This document shows positions 16,904-26,175 of a stretch of DNA of 54,535 bases, one piece after another. The translations under genes were made by a program, and so were the position numbers. The stretch covers positions 167,976 to 222,510 of the forward strand of contig JAAFGT010000006.1 in the NCBI GenBank assembly GCA_010365215.1, in the 5' to 3' direction. The notes beneath the pieces were generated by a model. It ran no database searches, was not told where the DNA came from, and worked only from the letters and a program-made list of their open reading frames with translations. The first letter of the stretch is position 1. Every line of letters begins with the position of its first letter. This stretch comes from Acidipila sp. Its GTDB lineage: Bacteria > Acidobacteriota > Terriglobia > Acidiferrales > UBA7541.

Positions 16904-18535
16904 ATGACGGGTTGCCGCGTTGTCATCTTCAGTACTATGCAGCCCTGGCAGATATACAGGCTGGTCGACCGGTTGGAACTCGAAGTCAGTGGAATCCAGA
17001 TCGCCGGGCTACTCTACGAGGTGAGCTCGCCGAGCCGACGATCGGGAATTCCATCGAAAGCCGATTTTACCTTTTCGGATCACCTCGACAATGATGGTTT
17101 GCTGGGCCGATTTCGAAGACTCGCTGAGCGGGCGGCGCACTCGCTTCTGCGCTTTGCGCAGGCCAGCTCCGTGCAGATTTCCCGGGAGACGCCGGTTTCG
17201 GTGGGCGACCTCGTCGAGCGATGTACGAAGCGTGGCTGGCCATGCCAGGTGACGGCGGATTTTCATGTTGAACAGAGCCTTAAATTTGTTCGCGAATTGA
17301 TACCGGATGTCGGTCTTTTACTGGAAGGGCAAACGCTCGAGCCGGTTCTATACACAATTCCGCGACTCGGCACAGTAGCTCTGCGGGAGAGATTGCTCGA
17401 AAATCGAACCGAACTTTTGCTCAGTACGCACTTGGTCGAAGAAGGCACCAAGACATCCACATTTCTGCGGAAAAGAGGGATCCGAGTGGACCCTTACGAC
17501 AACCAGACCAGCCTGAGCCTCAAAGCGGGAATCATCGGCGAGGATTTGCTTGTCGAGACCATGCAAGACTTTACGCTTGGCACCGCGCATCCACAGGCTT
17601 GCTCAGATACGGCCACGTCGCCGCACGCGCCGGCGCTCGAGTCGAGTGGCAACCAGCGACCAAGTGCTTCGCAGCAGGCCTACCAGGCGCGGCGCCGGCG
17701 GCCGGCATGGAAGCTGCTCCTGCGATCCAGCGCCTACCTGTGGCTATTACCCTTCCGCAACTGGAAGCGCCGCGCAAAGAAACATTTCCCACTCGTAATT
17801 CTCTTTCATCATCTCATCAGCGATCGGCCTCATCCTATGGCGCTTTCCACGGAGGGGTTTCTCCGTCACCTGCGCTACCTGAAGCAGCATTACCGGCTGG
17901 TGAGCCTTGCGGAGGGAATGCGGCTGCTGGCTAGCGGGCGAATTGAGGAACCCACCGCCGTGCTTACCTTCGACGACGGCTACGAAGACAATTTCGTGAA
18001 CATGCGCGCAGTGTTGCGCGTAGAACCTGCTCCGGTGACGATGTTCGTCTGCCCGGAACTCATAGAAAAGCGTCAACCGTTTCCACACGATGTTCGCGAC
18101 GGCCGCGAAGGATTCGAGCCGTTGTGGCCGGCACAAGTTCAGCGGCTGGCCAACGAGGGAATGGAAATCGGAAGCCACACACGGACGCACTTCGATTGCC
18201 GGTCCACGGACCGCGCGCGTTTGCGAAATGAAATTGCTGATTCGCGCCAGGACCTGGAAACGTTGCTGGGACGTCCGGTAACGACGTTTTCTTTTCCCTG
18301 GGGCAAACCTGTGAACATGTCCGAACCCGCGATTGCATTTGCGCAGGCAACATACGAGCGTTACTTTTCAGCTTACGGCGGCGCCAATTTTCCGGGGGCG
18401 CTGCCACAGCATCTGGTGCGTACGGATCACGCGCTGGACCTGTGGGAGCTGGAGCTGGCGCTTCAGCAACTACTCGATTTTCAGCCCAACGGACGTCAGC
18501 ACGCTGCGGCGCTGCCGGCTATGGGTGACGCATGA
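16904..18535 (+). CDS. Formyltransferase-like domain fused to NodB polysaccharide deacetylase
   Basis: This 543-aa protein has two parts. Residues ~4-200 resemble a formyltransferase N-domain (VVIFSTMQPWQIYRLVDRL start and LIPDVGLLLEGQTLEPVLYT leading into IPRLGTVALRERL). The usual LNxHxxxLPxYRG catalytic stretch is replaced, so no His remains there. Residues ~285-540 are a NodB (CE4) deacetylase: TFDDGYEDNF with Asp357/Asp358, GSHTRTH with metal-ligand His425 and His429, and FSFPWG. CE4 enzymes remove N- or O-acetyl groups using a metal ion. A basic linker (RARRRRPAWK-like, about 263-300) joins them. No export signal is seen, so deacetylation may be cytoplasmic on lipid-linked intermediates. 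The first domain is probably catalytically dead. Confidence 0.82.
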   Translation: MTGCRVVIFSTMQPWQIYRLVDRLELEVSGIQIAGLLYEVSSPSRRSGIPSKADFTFSDHLDNDGLLGRFRRLAERAAHSLLRFAQASSVQISRETPVSVGDLVERCTKRGWPCQVTADFHVEQSLKFVRELIPDVGLLLEGQTLEPVLYTIPRLGTVALRERLLENRTELLLSTHLVEEGTKTSTFLRKRGIRVDPYDNQTSLSLKAGIIGEDLLVETMQDFTLGTAHPQACSDTATSPHAPALESSGNQRPSASQQAYQARRRRPAWKLLLRSSAYLWLLPFRNWKRRAKKHFPLVILFHHLISDRPHPMALSTEGFLRHLRYLKQHYRLVSLAEGMRLLASGRIEEPTAVLTFDDGYEDNFVNMRAVLRVEPAPVTMFVCPELIEKRQPFPHDVRDGREGFEPLWPAQVQRLANEGMEIGSHTRTHFDCRSTDRARLRNEIADSRQDLETLLGRPVTTFSFPWGKPVNMSEPAIAFAQATYERYFSAYGGANFPGALPQHLVRTDHALDLWELELALQQLLDFQPNGRQHAAALPAMGDA

Positions 18536-18697
18536 AGAACGCGCGAGTTTGCGACGCCGATCGTTCCGCCGGGAGTCCGGCGAGAGCTATGGCTGCTAGT
18601 CGCTATTTTGTGCGGTGCATATTCCTGGGATCGCGCAGACTTATTGCGGCGGGTCTTCATCGCGCTCCGGACGTTACTTCCCGCTAACCCATCATGA
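18536..18697 (+). other. In-frame continuation after the deacetylase stop
   Basis: After the TGA at 18533-18535 the same frame stays open for 53 codons. It reads like protein (VRRELWLLVAILCGAYSWDR, then ADLLRRVFIALRTLLPAN) and stops in an ATGA overlap with the next gene. There is no in-frame ATG, GTG or early TTG. It may be the original C-terminus of the deacetylase cut off by a stop mutation or sequencing error, or chance. Confidence 0.3.
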
Positions 18698-20433
18698 GTT
18701 CACCTGAAACGCTCTCACCGGCGAAGATACCTGAGACTCGGCAATCAGGCCTCTTTCCGGTGGTACGTTCCGCGGTTATATCAGGGCTGCTCCTAGCCGC
18801 ATATGTTCTGGCGTTCAGCCATCACTACGATGATGCATTGGATACTGCCCGGCGCATGTCATCCGGCGACGTGCAGGCGATGTTCGAATTCCGCCATCTA
18901 ATTTCACGGCTCATTCCTTTCTGGCTGTGGCGGGCACTCGTTGCGGCCGGCGTGCATCTGCAAGCACTGACACTTCTGGAGATTACCGACTTCCTGTCCG
19001 CAGTCGCGGCGGTAATGCTTATGTACCGGCTGCTGCGTCAATTGGAAATCTCCCGCGGTGTGGCGGCGGGATTCACTGCAGCTTTTGGCATTTCGTGGGC
19101 CTTCTGGATGTATGTCGGGACGGGCAGGCCGTACTCTACATCTATGTTCTTCGCGCTGGCTGCTTACTCTGTGGCGGTTTCCATGGACGCCGCACCCACG
19201 GAGAGTTCCAGGTTGCTGCGTACTGCGGGCGCTGCAGCGCTCGGAATGCTGAGTTGCCTTTTCTGGCTTCAGCAGTTTACAAGTTGCATCGGCGTGGGAA
19301 TGCTCGTGGCGATGCGCCCTCGAAGTATATCGCTTCCCCGGAGAACGCTGTATCTGGCGGTCTACGGATTCACCGGGATTGTGCTATCCCTTGCCATTTT
19401 GCTGGCGGGCTTCAGCTATACCGGCGTTGTGCACTCGACGAGCGACGTCCAGGGGTGGATCGCCGGCACGCACACCGCACCGGTCAAGTTTGAGGGGAGC
19501 AGCGTAATGAAGGCGGCGTTCGGCCATGCCGCGCTGGTGTTTCCGCTGCACAACCTGCCCTACATGGTCCACGGACTACTGCTGCACGATTCCCGGCTCG
19601 TTGCCGTGGGCTCTCTGGGTTGGGAATTAAGCAAGTTCACTATTGCCTGGCTGATTTTTCTGCCGGTTTACGCTTATGCTCTGCTGGCGTTCCGCAATGC
19701 CACGCCCGACCGAAAAGCGTTGCTGGCCTGTTTCTTCGTGCCGCTGGCAGTAAATCTGGTGTTTGCTCTGCTCTGGCTAGGTTCTGACCAACAGCGTTTT
19801 TTGCCGAGTTTGACGAATGTTGTGGTGCTGGCGGCAATGGGATTCACAGCAGCGCTGGAGCGTTTTCGCGACGCAAGGCCGGCACGCCAGAGATTGACGA
19901 TCGGGGCGATTACGCTTCTGCTCTTCGTGGCCGGTACAAATTTAATAGACGGGGTGTTGCGCGATCAGAGGGAGTTCACCCATCTCGCTCACGCGATGGA
20001 GCAAGCACGCGGGGCTGCCAGCGACAAGGATCTTATCGTGTTCGTGGGCAGAGATATTTCGCCGACTTACAAAACGATGGTGGCTTATTATATCGGGCCT
20101 TCCTATATTGACTTGGGGGATGAAGCCTTCTATCACTGGGCGCGCAGTGACTGGGCGGGCCAGTTGAGCTCCCAAATTGAGCCGGTCTGGAGCCACGGTG
20201 GACGAGTATTCATCCTCGAGCGCCTAGCCTTAGGGGAGAATCCCGTTTCTGCGGCATGGAGCGAAAAACAGCGACCCTTTCCGAAGATGAAGGACGTCGC
20301 GCTCTTTTTGAGAACCCATTTCTGCGTCGTTCCCGCCTGGCATATAGGCGCCGACTCCTACTGGCAAGTGGCGCCGCGGACCGCGGCATGCAAATCGCCA
20401 CTCGACACCGCTTCCAACAGTTCCTCGAGATAG
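18694..20433 (+). CDS. Multi-pass membrane protein of unknown function (GT-C-like)
   Basis: This 579-aa protein has about ten hydrophobic helices between residues 25 and 410, then a soluble C-terminal part of about 150 residues (from DGVLRDQREFTHLAHAMEQ). A small-residue-rich first loop (SHHYDDALDTARRMSSGD) faces the likely periplasmic side, where GT-C transferases place their acidic catalytic residues. I do not see a diagnostic family signature. The overall shape resembles polyprenyl-phosphate-sugar transferases of EPS loci. It is the last gene of the long + strand run, followed by a convergent methyltransferase 71 nt away. Confidence 0.6.
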   Translation: MSSPETLSPAKIPETRQSGLFPVVRSAVISGLLLAAYVLAFSHHYDDALDTARRMSSGDVQAMFEFRHLISRLIPFWLWRALVAAGVHLQALTLLEITDFLSAVAAVMLMYRLLRQLEISRGVAAGFTAAFGISWAFWMYVGTGRPYSTSMFFALAAYSVAVSMDAAPTESSRLLRTAGAAALGMLSCLFWLQQFTSCIGVGMLVAMRPRSISLPRRTLYLAVYGFTGIVLSLAILLAGFSYTGVVHSTSDVQGWIAGTHTAPVKFEGSSVMKAAFGHAALVFPLHNLPYMVHGLLLHDSRLVAVGSLGWELSKFTIAWLIFLPVYAYALLAFRNATPDRKALLACFFVPLAVNLVFALLWLGSDQQRFLPSLTNVVVLAAMGFTAALERFRDARPARQRLTIGAITLLLFVAGTNLIDGVLRDQREFTHLAHAMEQARGAASDKDLIVFVGRDISPTYKTMVAYYIGPSYIDLGDEAFYHWARSDWAGQLSSQIEPVWSHGGRVFILERLALGENPVSAAWSEKQRPFPKMKDVALFLRTHFCVVPAWHIGADSYWQVAPRTAACKSPLDTASNSSSR

Positions 20434-20504
20434 TCTGCGCCTGAGGTTTTCATTCGCAGATCGCTGAGCGCCGAGTAAGACACAAAGAGGAAGCCGGCGC
20501 CGTG

Positions 20505-21467
20505 CTATTTTCGATAGGTCCAATGCTTGTGAAGGATCTCACGGTCGGACAAGACCGCTGAGGACTTATAGCCCAGGAAGTACACACCGGAAGCAGCGTC
20601 GGAAGAACTCGGTTTATTGACGAGGAAATAGTCAAAATACTTCAGCCAAAAAATAAAGAAAGGGAGAATCGCAACTTTAAGCAGCGTCCAGAATCGGGCC
20701 CTGGAAAACGACCCGAAGAAATAACTGATTGTCCAAGTAAGGGCCATGCCCGGCCCGCCGGAAACACCGGCTTCCACTTCCCTGAAATTACGAAACAACC
20801 GGCGAAAGCCGCCCAGCGTGTAGCGAGTGAAATCATAGCCCTGCATATGAACCTGCTGAACGAACGGAATTTCCGCGTAAGTCAGTCCGTCTGGTTTCAA
20901 AACACGGTACATTTCCTGCACGCAGCGGGGCGGATCCACCACGTGTTCGAGAACCGCCTGGCAGATCACACCATCAAAGGCTCCAGACCGGAACGGCAGG
21001 TCGTGGCCATCGGCGACAATTTGCACGCGATTGCCGAAATAGACGTCGCTCTCGACGAAGATAAATCGCGGATCCTCAATCAGTTCCTGCAGGCCTGCTC
21101 CCAAATCTCCGGAGCCTACGATAAGGACCAGAGGATTCGACGTGCTTTGGAGGAGCAGATCCCTGACCTTCCGGTAATTGCGCGCGGCTACCGTGTTCAA
21201 TGAAATGGAAGGAATGAACTTGGAAGCCTTCCTCCAGAGGCGCGACCGCAACGGAAGCGTGGCAGTTGATCTGCCACGAGTGAAGTCTTCTACGGAAAAT
21301 AGAGAGTTGCCGTCATTGATCAGTACGGGAACCCCATTGACGATCGGATATTCCTTGCGGCATTGAGGATTTTCACAGGTCAATTTATCGCCGCAGCGTT
21401 GGAGCGCGGATTTACATTTTCCCGGGCAGGCCAGCAGCGGGTAGATAGACTCGTGAAGGTTTCCCAT
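20505..21467 (-). CDS. Class I SAM-dependent methyltransferase with N-terminal zinc-ribbon (Trm112-like)
   Basis: This 320-aa protein starts with a ~45-residue cysteine-bearing module (LLACPGKCKSALQRCGDKLT, followed by CENPQC and YPIVNGVPVLI) typical of Trm112-like ribbons. The methyltransferase domain follows with motif I-like VLIVGSGDLGAGL and FDGVICQAVLEHVVDP, then EMYRVLKPDGL, placing it in the Methyltransf_11 group. A hydrophobic C-terminal segment (ILPFFIFWLKYFDYFLV, about 265-283) may tie it to the membrane. The substrate is unknown; sugar methylation is suggested by the surroundings. It is divergent from the GT2-GtrA-methyltransferase fusion. Confidence 0.8.
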   Translation of the reverse strand: MGNLHESIYPLLACPGKCKSALQRCGDKLTCENPQCRKEYPIVNGVPVLINDGNSLFSVEDFTRGRSTATLPLRSRLWRKASKFIPSISLNTVAARNYRKVRDLLLQSTSNPLVLIVGSGDLGAGLQELIEDPRFIFVESDVYFGNRVQIVADGHDLPFRSGAFDGVICQAVLEHVVDPPRCVQEMYRVLKPDGLTYAEIPFVQQVHMQGYDFTRYTLGGFRRLFRNFREVEAGVSGGPGMALTWTISYFFGSFSRARFWTLLKVAILPFFIFWLKYFDYFLVNKPSSSDAASGVYFLGYKSSAVLSDREILHKHWTYRK

Positions 21468-21642
21468 GTGGCGAGGATAGTATAACTCAGGGACACCAGG
21501 TCTCTGCTGTGGGCCGCCAGCTTACCAATGGCAGGGACGGTGCACGCAAACGAGTTCGCAGCGTTAAAGATCTCGCCAACCGACGTTACAGCGCGACCGG
21601 AAAGTAGCGGTGATATTCAAGGGAAAATGACCATGAAACCGG

Positions 21643-21671
21643 TTAAGGAATAGACGCTTCGAGACTATACT
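21643..21671 (+). promoter_or_regulatory. Candidate sigma-70-type promoter for the GT2-GtrA-methyltransferase gene
   Basis: TTAAGG and TATACT are separated by 17 bp in the divergent intergenic region, giving an expected start near 21678 and a leader of about 84 nt. The -10 box is close to consensus and the -35 box is weak. The rest of the gap (21468-21642) shows no clear element for the opposite methyltransferase. Confidence 0.35.
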
Positions 21672-21761
21672 ATTTATCGCTATGGGCCATAAATTCGTGA
21701 CTGCCGCGCACTCGACACTGCCGTACCCTCGAGCGTTTTCGGACAACTTCGAGGGAGTACG

Positions 21762-23852
21762 ATGATCTCGCTGGTCATTCCTACCTACAAAGAAAAAGCC
21801 AATATCGAACGCCTGGTAGAACGGACGGGCGCCGCGCTGCAGCAGTGTAATGAGGAATTTGAGCTAATCATCGTAGATGATGACAGCCCCGACGGCACCG
21901 CGGACGAGGTCCGGCGCCTCTCGGCCGAGGGAAGGCCATGGCTGCGCGTGCTGGTCCGGGAAAACGAGCGGGATCTTTCGACTGCGGTAATCTCCGGCTG
22001 GCGCGTGGCCCGCGGGGACGTCTTCGGCTGCATGGATGCTGATCTCCAACACCCTCCTGAAATGCTCCCTCAGCTGCTGGCGAAGATGCGGGAGACCGGC
22101 GCCAGAATTGTAGTGGGCAGCCGGCACGTGCCTGGCGGTGGAGTAAGCGACTGGAGCCTTGCGCGGCGTGTGATTTCCTGGACGGCGACCCTCATGGCGG
22201 CGATGATCTTACCGGGTACTTTGGGTAAGGTCAGCGATCCCATGTCCGGCTTCTTTTTAGTGCGCCGCTCCGCGCTTGACCGCGCGGCACTCAATCCCAT
22301 CGGCTACAAAATCCTGCTCGAAGTACTCGCCCGAGCTGACTACTCGTACGTCGCCGAAGTGCCGTTCGTTTTTGAGGAGCGTGAAAAGGGCGGCAGCAAA
22401 ATGAACGCCGCCACCGTATGGAAATATCTGGCCCACCTCGTGCGCATCTCGATTGAGACCGGGGAGGGGATGCGCGTACTGAAATACGCGTTGGTGGGCC
22501 TGAGCGGCGCGGTGGTTAACGTGCTCGCGCTTTACATTTTAGCCCGCCGGCTGGGATGGGCAGCACCGCTCGCTGCGCTCACCGGCGCCGCGCTCGCCAT
22601 CGTCAACAACTTTTTTTGGAACGATCGTTTTACGTTTTATGAAACACGGCAAGCCAATCCGAGCTGGACGCAGACGCTGGGGCGTTTCATCAGCTTTACG
22701 ATGTTTTCCGCAACCGGGGTGGCGCTGAATGTCCTGCTCATATGGCTGCTCAATGGAATTTTAGGAGTACGGCTCGCGTGGAGCGCCGCGGCGGGCGTGG
22801 GCGTAGCCGCCATCTGGAATTTCTTGCTTAACTCGAACGTCACGTGGGGCGCGTGGTGGGACCGCAAACTTCTTTCTCACACGGCGCGGCAACAGGTGGA
22901 AATCGCCAGCGAGGATGGGCTGGTGGCCATTCCCTGCAATCTGTGCGGCTCCCGGGAGGTGCGGATCCTCTATGCGGGAAGAGCGGCCGGCCAGAGCCAC
23001 GTTTCCGCGCAAGCCTTTCGCTGCACCAGCGCCGAGCACGGTGATTTTACAAACATCGTCCAGTGCGGGGAGTGCGGTTTGCTCTATGAAAATCCACGCG
23101 AGCCCGAGAGCGAGATCGAAACCCAGTACGATCTGGTGGAGGATCCCACCTATGAGCGCGAGGCCGACGGCCGCATCAGGACGTTCACGCACCATCTTCA
23201 CGATCTCACCCGGTACACCTCTCCCGGAAGGGTTCTCGACGTAGGATGTTATGTCGGCGTATTTCTCGATTGCGCCAGAGACGCCGGTTGGAAGACGTTT
23301 GGCGCGGAGCCCAGCGCTTGGGCGGCGCGCCGCGCAAATGAAAAAGGCCACACGGTGGTTCATGCGCCACTGCGTAAAGCAAACTTGGCGGCTGAGTCTT
23401 TCGATTTGGTGACGCTATGGGATGTGATCGAGCATCTTCATGACCCGCTCGGACAGCTCAAGGAGGCATATCGCTTGCTTCGACCTGGAGGAATATTTGT
23501 CCTGAGCACCATGGACGCCGGTTGCACTTTTGCGCGGCTTGCTGGGCGCCGCTGGCCCTGGTTCATGCGCATGCACCTGTATTACTTCACGCCCGGCACG
23601 GTGACGAAATTCCTGCAGGCGGCGGGATTCGAGGTGATCACCATCGAAAGACATAAGCGAGTGATCTCTGCGCGCTACTTGTTTGAAAAGGCTGGCGCCT
23701 TGCTCGGGCCCTTGGCACCGGGCATTCAATTTCTCGGAAAGCCTCTTGGGAATTTCTTTGTAACCGTTGACCTGGGCGACCAGATGAATGTCTTTGCCCG
23801 CAAACCAGGCGGCAAAGAGAATCCAGCGCCCGGAGGCACGACTCCGGCATAG
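21762..23852 (+). CDS. Three-domain fusion: GT2 (polyprenyl-phosphate sugar synthase-like) - GtrA - methyltransferase
   Basis: The protein is 696 aa. Residues 1-~235 are a DPM1-like GT2 (SLVIPTYKEKANIERLVERT, IIVDDDSPDGTAD, CMDADLQHPPE, KVSDPMSGFF), which makes polyprenyl-phosphate-linked sugar. Residues ~237-365 are a GtrA membrane domain with four helices (start MRVLKYALVGLSGAVVNVLA), thought to move or present the lipid-linked sugar. Residues ~390-440 form a zinc-ribbon with Cys392, Cys395, Cys435 and Cys438. Residues ~445-690 are a class I methyltransferase (VLDVGCYVGVFLDCARDAGW, LWDVIEHLHDP, LLRPGGIFVLST). GT2-GtrA fusions are common; the added ribbon-methyltransferase is unusual. No frameshift or internal stop is present. 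The ATG at 21762 fits the GT2 family start. Confidence 0.88.
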   Translation: MISLVIPTYKEKANIERLVERTGAALQQCNEEFELIIVDDDSPDGTADEVRRLSAEGRPWLRVLVRENERDLSTAVISGWRVARGDVFGCMDADLQHPPEMLPQLLAKMRETGARIVVGSRHVPGGGVSDWSLARRVISWTATLMAAMILPGTLGKVSDPMSGFFLVRRSALDRAALNPIGYKILLEVLARADYSYVAEVPFVFEEREKGGSKMNAATVWKYLAHLVRISIETGEGMRVLKYALVGLSGAVVNVLALYILARRLGWAAPLAALTGAALAIVNNFFWNDRFTFYETRQANPSWTQTLGRFISFTMFSATGVALNVLLIWLLNGILGVRLAWSAAAGVGVAAIWNFLLNSNVTWGAWWDRKLLSHTARQQVEIASEDGLVAIPCNLCGSREVRILYAGRAAGQSHVSAQAFRCTSAEHGDFTNIVQCGECGLLYENPREPESEIETQYDLVEDPTYEREADGRIRTFTHHLHDLTRYTSPGRVLDVGCYVGVFLDCARDAGWKTFGAEPSAWAARRANEKGHTVVHAPLRKANLAAESFDLVTLWDVIEHLHDPLGQLKEAYRLLRPGGIFVLSTMDAGCTFARLAGRRWPWFMRMHLYYFTPGTVTKFLQAAGFEVITIERHKRVISARYLFEKAGALLGPLAPGIQFLGKPLGNFFVTVDLGDQMNVFARKPGGKENPAPGGTTPA

Positions 23853-23982
23853 CAAGCGCCGGACAGTGTTGTCGCCTCGCTGGCCGCAGGCCCGAAATAA
23901 ATTTGCAAGACGGTTTTGTTAAGCTTATGCCTCCCCTAGCCTTCCTGCCGCTGGCAGCGAGCACGGTCGGGCAGGAGGGACA

Positions 23983-26175
23983 ATGCGGCAGCCGATGCCG
24001 AACCGGGGCGAATACGGCTCCAAGGAAGTAGTGGACAGATTGACTCCTGGCCGCCGGACCGCGTGTTTCACTTGCTTGGTTCTATTCGTGCTTGCGACGT
24101 GGTCGGGACGATCTCCCCGCGCGGACACTCTGGGCCGGAGGCTTTCCGCGCAGATTGTGACCGGGCCGATCAAGATCAGGCCCTACACGCCTCTGCCGCC
24201 TGCTGCAAAAACTCCCGTGCATTGCGCGCGCAATCAGTTCTGCTCCTTCCAGGTTGTGGTGTCGGCCACAACCTCGGGACTTCGCAACGTGAATATCCGC
24301 ATCACCGATCTACACGGACCGCACGACTCCCGCATTGTCTCGGCTCCGGCCACGATTTATCTCGAAGGCTTTACAAATATTTTTTATCGTTCCAGCGAAC
24401 AAGGGGACATCGGTGAATGGCCCGACCCGCTCATTCCCGCCGTCGACGCCGAATACGGTGAAACGCGCAACGCTTTGCCATTGACCGTGGGAACAATTTC
24501 TCCCGCTTACAAGCGTTATGGCCAACGGCGTGGCCGCGCGATACCGGGCGGGCGCGGTCTAGGCGAAGTTCTCCCGGCGGGGCAGTTTGCAGGCGCTGTA
24601 GCGCGGCGCTATGTGCTGGAAATCGTGAAGCCGGGACCAGCAGGCGTGGCTACGTTTCGTTGGTGGAGCAATCCGGGAACGACGCACCCCAACGCGGAGC
24701 GCGTAACATCTGCCGCTCCTCTGGCACTTGACTCCGGCGTGAGCGTGGCGTTTCACGGCTCCGGCACAGAAGAGGACTATCTTCAAGGCGACGAGTTCTG
24801 GATTTTCGCGGGACCCGAGCGCCATCAACCTCTGTGGGTTGACCTGCTCATACCGACGGACGCTGTGCCGGGCAGCTATAGCGGCAGCGTTTATGTTAGT
24901 GCAGCCGGGTCGCCTGACCTCGAGCTGCCCATACAAATTGAAGTTTTCGACTTCGCGCTGCCCTCCACCATGTCGCTGGCAAACTCCTTCCAGATGAGCT
25001 GGTCGTCGCTGGCCAAGGCGCACTTCCCCGAAACCTTGCCCGACCCGGCGAAGGACGAGGCGCGCAAGATTCAGCTGGGCAAAGCCTACGCTCGCGCCGC
25101 TCTGCAAAATGGCATCACCGTGACGCCGAGTGAAGACCTCGCGCCGGTTTATTCGTTTCTTCCAGACGGCGCTCTGGCTCCGGCAGACTACAGCCGATAT
25201 GACGACGCGGTGGGCGGCTTCATGGACGGCAGTCAAACTCCGCGCGGAGCTCGCTGGACTTCGCTGCCACTGCCCCGGCTGAAACGCTTGAGTGAAGCGC
25301 AGCGCACCTTGGCGCTGCGCGACTTCATCCACCATGCCCACGAGCACCGCGGGCAAGACCGCTTATACGACTACACCTATGACGAGCCTTCTACGCCAGA
25401 GGATTTCGCGAAGCTCAAATCCCGGGCGCGCCTGGTGCGGGACATCGACCCGAGCATTCCACGCCTGGTAACCACCAATCTGAATTCCGAGCTGGTGGGG
25501 CTGGTGACGCGCTGGTGCCCGGCGGTCAATGCCCTGGAGCCAAAGTTCGGTTCTCCATTGGACCCGTGGAGGCAGCCGCATCGCGCGGCGCGAGGAGAGT
25601 ACGAACCGCGGTTAAAGGCCGGAGAATCGCTGTGGTGGTATCAGTCGTGCTCGAGCCACGGCTGCGACGGTAATGGGCCAAGCCCGCAATATGACAACTG
25701 GCCGAGCACGATGATCGACGCTTCGGCGATTGCCAATCGAGTATTCGGATTTCTGAGCGCAGTCAACTACCGGATTGCGGGAATTCTTTACTGGGACGTG
25801 GCTTACGCGCATTCGCTCTCCCCCGCGCCGGGCAACCGTGGACTCAGCCCGTGGGAAAGCCAATATTACTTTGGCGGCAACGGCGATGGGAGTCTGTTCT
25901 ATCCCGGCACGCCGGAACGCGTAGGCGGACGCCGTGATATTCCCATCGAATCTTTGCGCCTAAAAATGATTCGCGAATCGTTTTACGATGCGGAGTACGC
26001 GCTGCTGCTGCGGCAGCTCGGCGAGCAAGAATTTCTAAACAAGGAAGTGGGGGGCGTGGTCGAGAAGGCCTGGCGCTGGAGCGCCGACCCGCAAGCGTGG
26101 CTCGATCTCCGCGAGCAGCTGGCCCGCCGGATTGCGCTGCACTCGAGCCGGGCAGGCAAAAAACAGACTCGCTAG
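23983..26175 (+). CDS. Secreted DUF4091 (GH123-like) protein
   Basis: This 730-aa protein has a hydrophobic segment at about residues 29-41 (CFTCLVLFVLATW) after a basic start, likely a signal sequence or anchor. A beta-rich N-terminal half (to ~330) precedes a DUF4091-type catalytic-like region with YDYTYDEP, containing an adjacent Asp467-Glu468 pair, then WWYQSC, GILYWDVAY and YYFGGNGDGSLFYPGTPER. GH123 enzymes use an adjacent Asp-Glu pair for substrate-assisted cleavage of N-acetylhexosamine linkages; DUF4091 proteins share that fold. The same block recurs at the end of the giant lipoprotein at 29.8-37.2 kb. It probably acts outside the cell on a glycan. Confidence 0.82.
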   Translation: MRQPMPNRGEYGSKEVVDRLTPGRRTACFTCLVLFVLATWSGRSPRADTLGRRLSAQIVTGPIKIRPYTPLPPAAKTPVHCARNQFCSFQVVVSATTSGLRNVNIRITDLHGPHDSRIVSAPATIYLEGFTNIFYRSSEQGDIGEWPDPLIPAVDAEYGETRNALPLTVGTISPAYKRYGQRRGRAIPGGRGLGEVLPAGQFAGAVARRYVLEIVKPGPAGVATFRWWSNPGTTHPNAERVTSAAPLALDSGVSVAFHGSGTEEDYLQGDEFWIFAGPERHQPLWVDLLIPTDAVPGSYSGSVYVSAAGSPDLELPIQIEVFDFALPSTMSLANSFQMSWSSLAKAHFPETLPDPAKDEARKIQLGKAYARAALQNGITVTPSEDLAPVYSFLPDGALAPADYSRYDDAVGGFMDGSQTPRGARWTSLPLPRLKRLSEAQRTLALRDFIHHAHEHRGQDRLYDYTYDEPSTPEDFAKLKSRARLVRDIDPSIPRLVTTNLNSELVGLVTRWCPAVNALEPKFGSPLDPWRQPHRAARGEYEPRLKAGESLWWYQSCSSHGCDGNGPSPQYDNWPSTMIDASAIANRVFGFLSAVNYRIAGILYWDVAYAHSLSPAPGNRGLSPWESQYYFGGNGDGSLFYPGTPERVGGRRDIPIESLRLKMIRESFYDAEYALLLRQLGEQEFLNKEVGGVVEKAWRWSADPQAWLDLREQLARRIALHSSRAGKKQTR

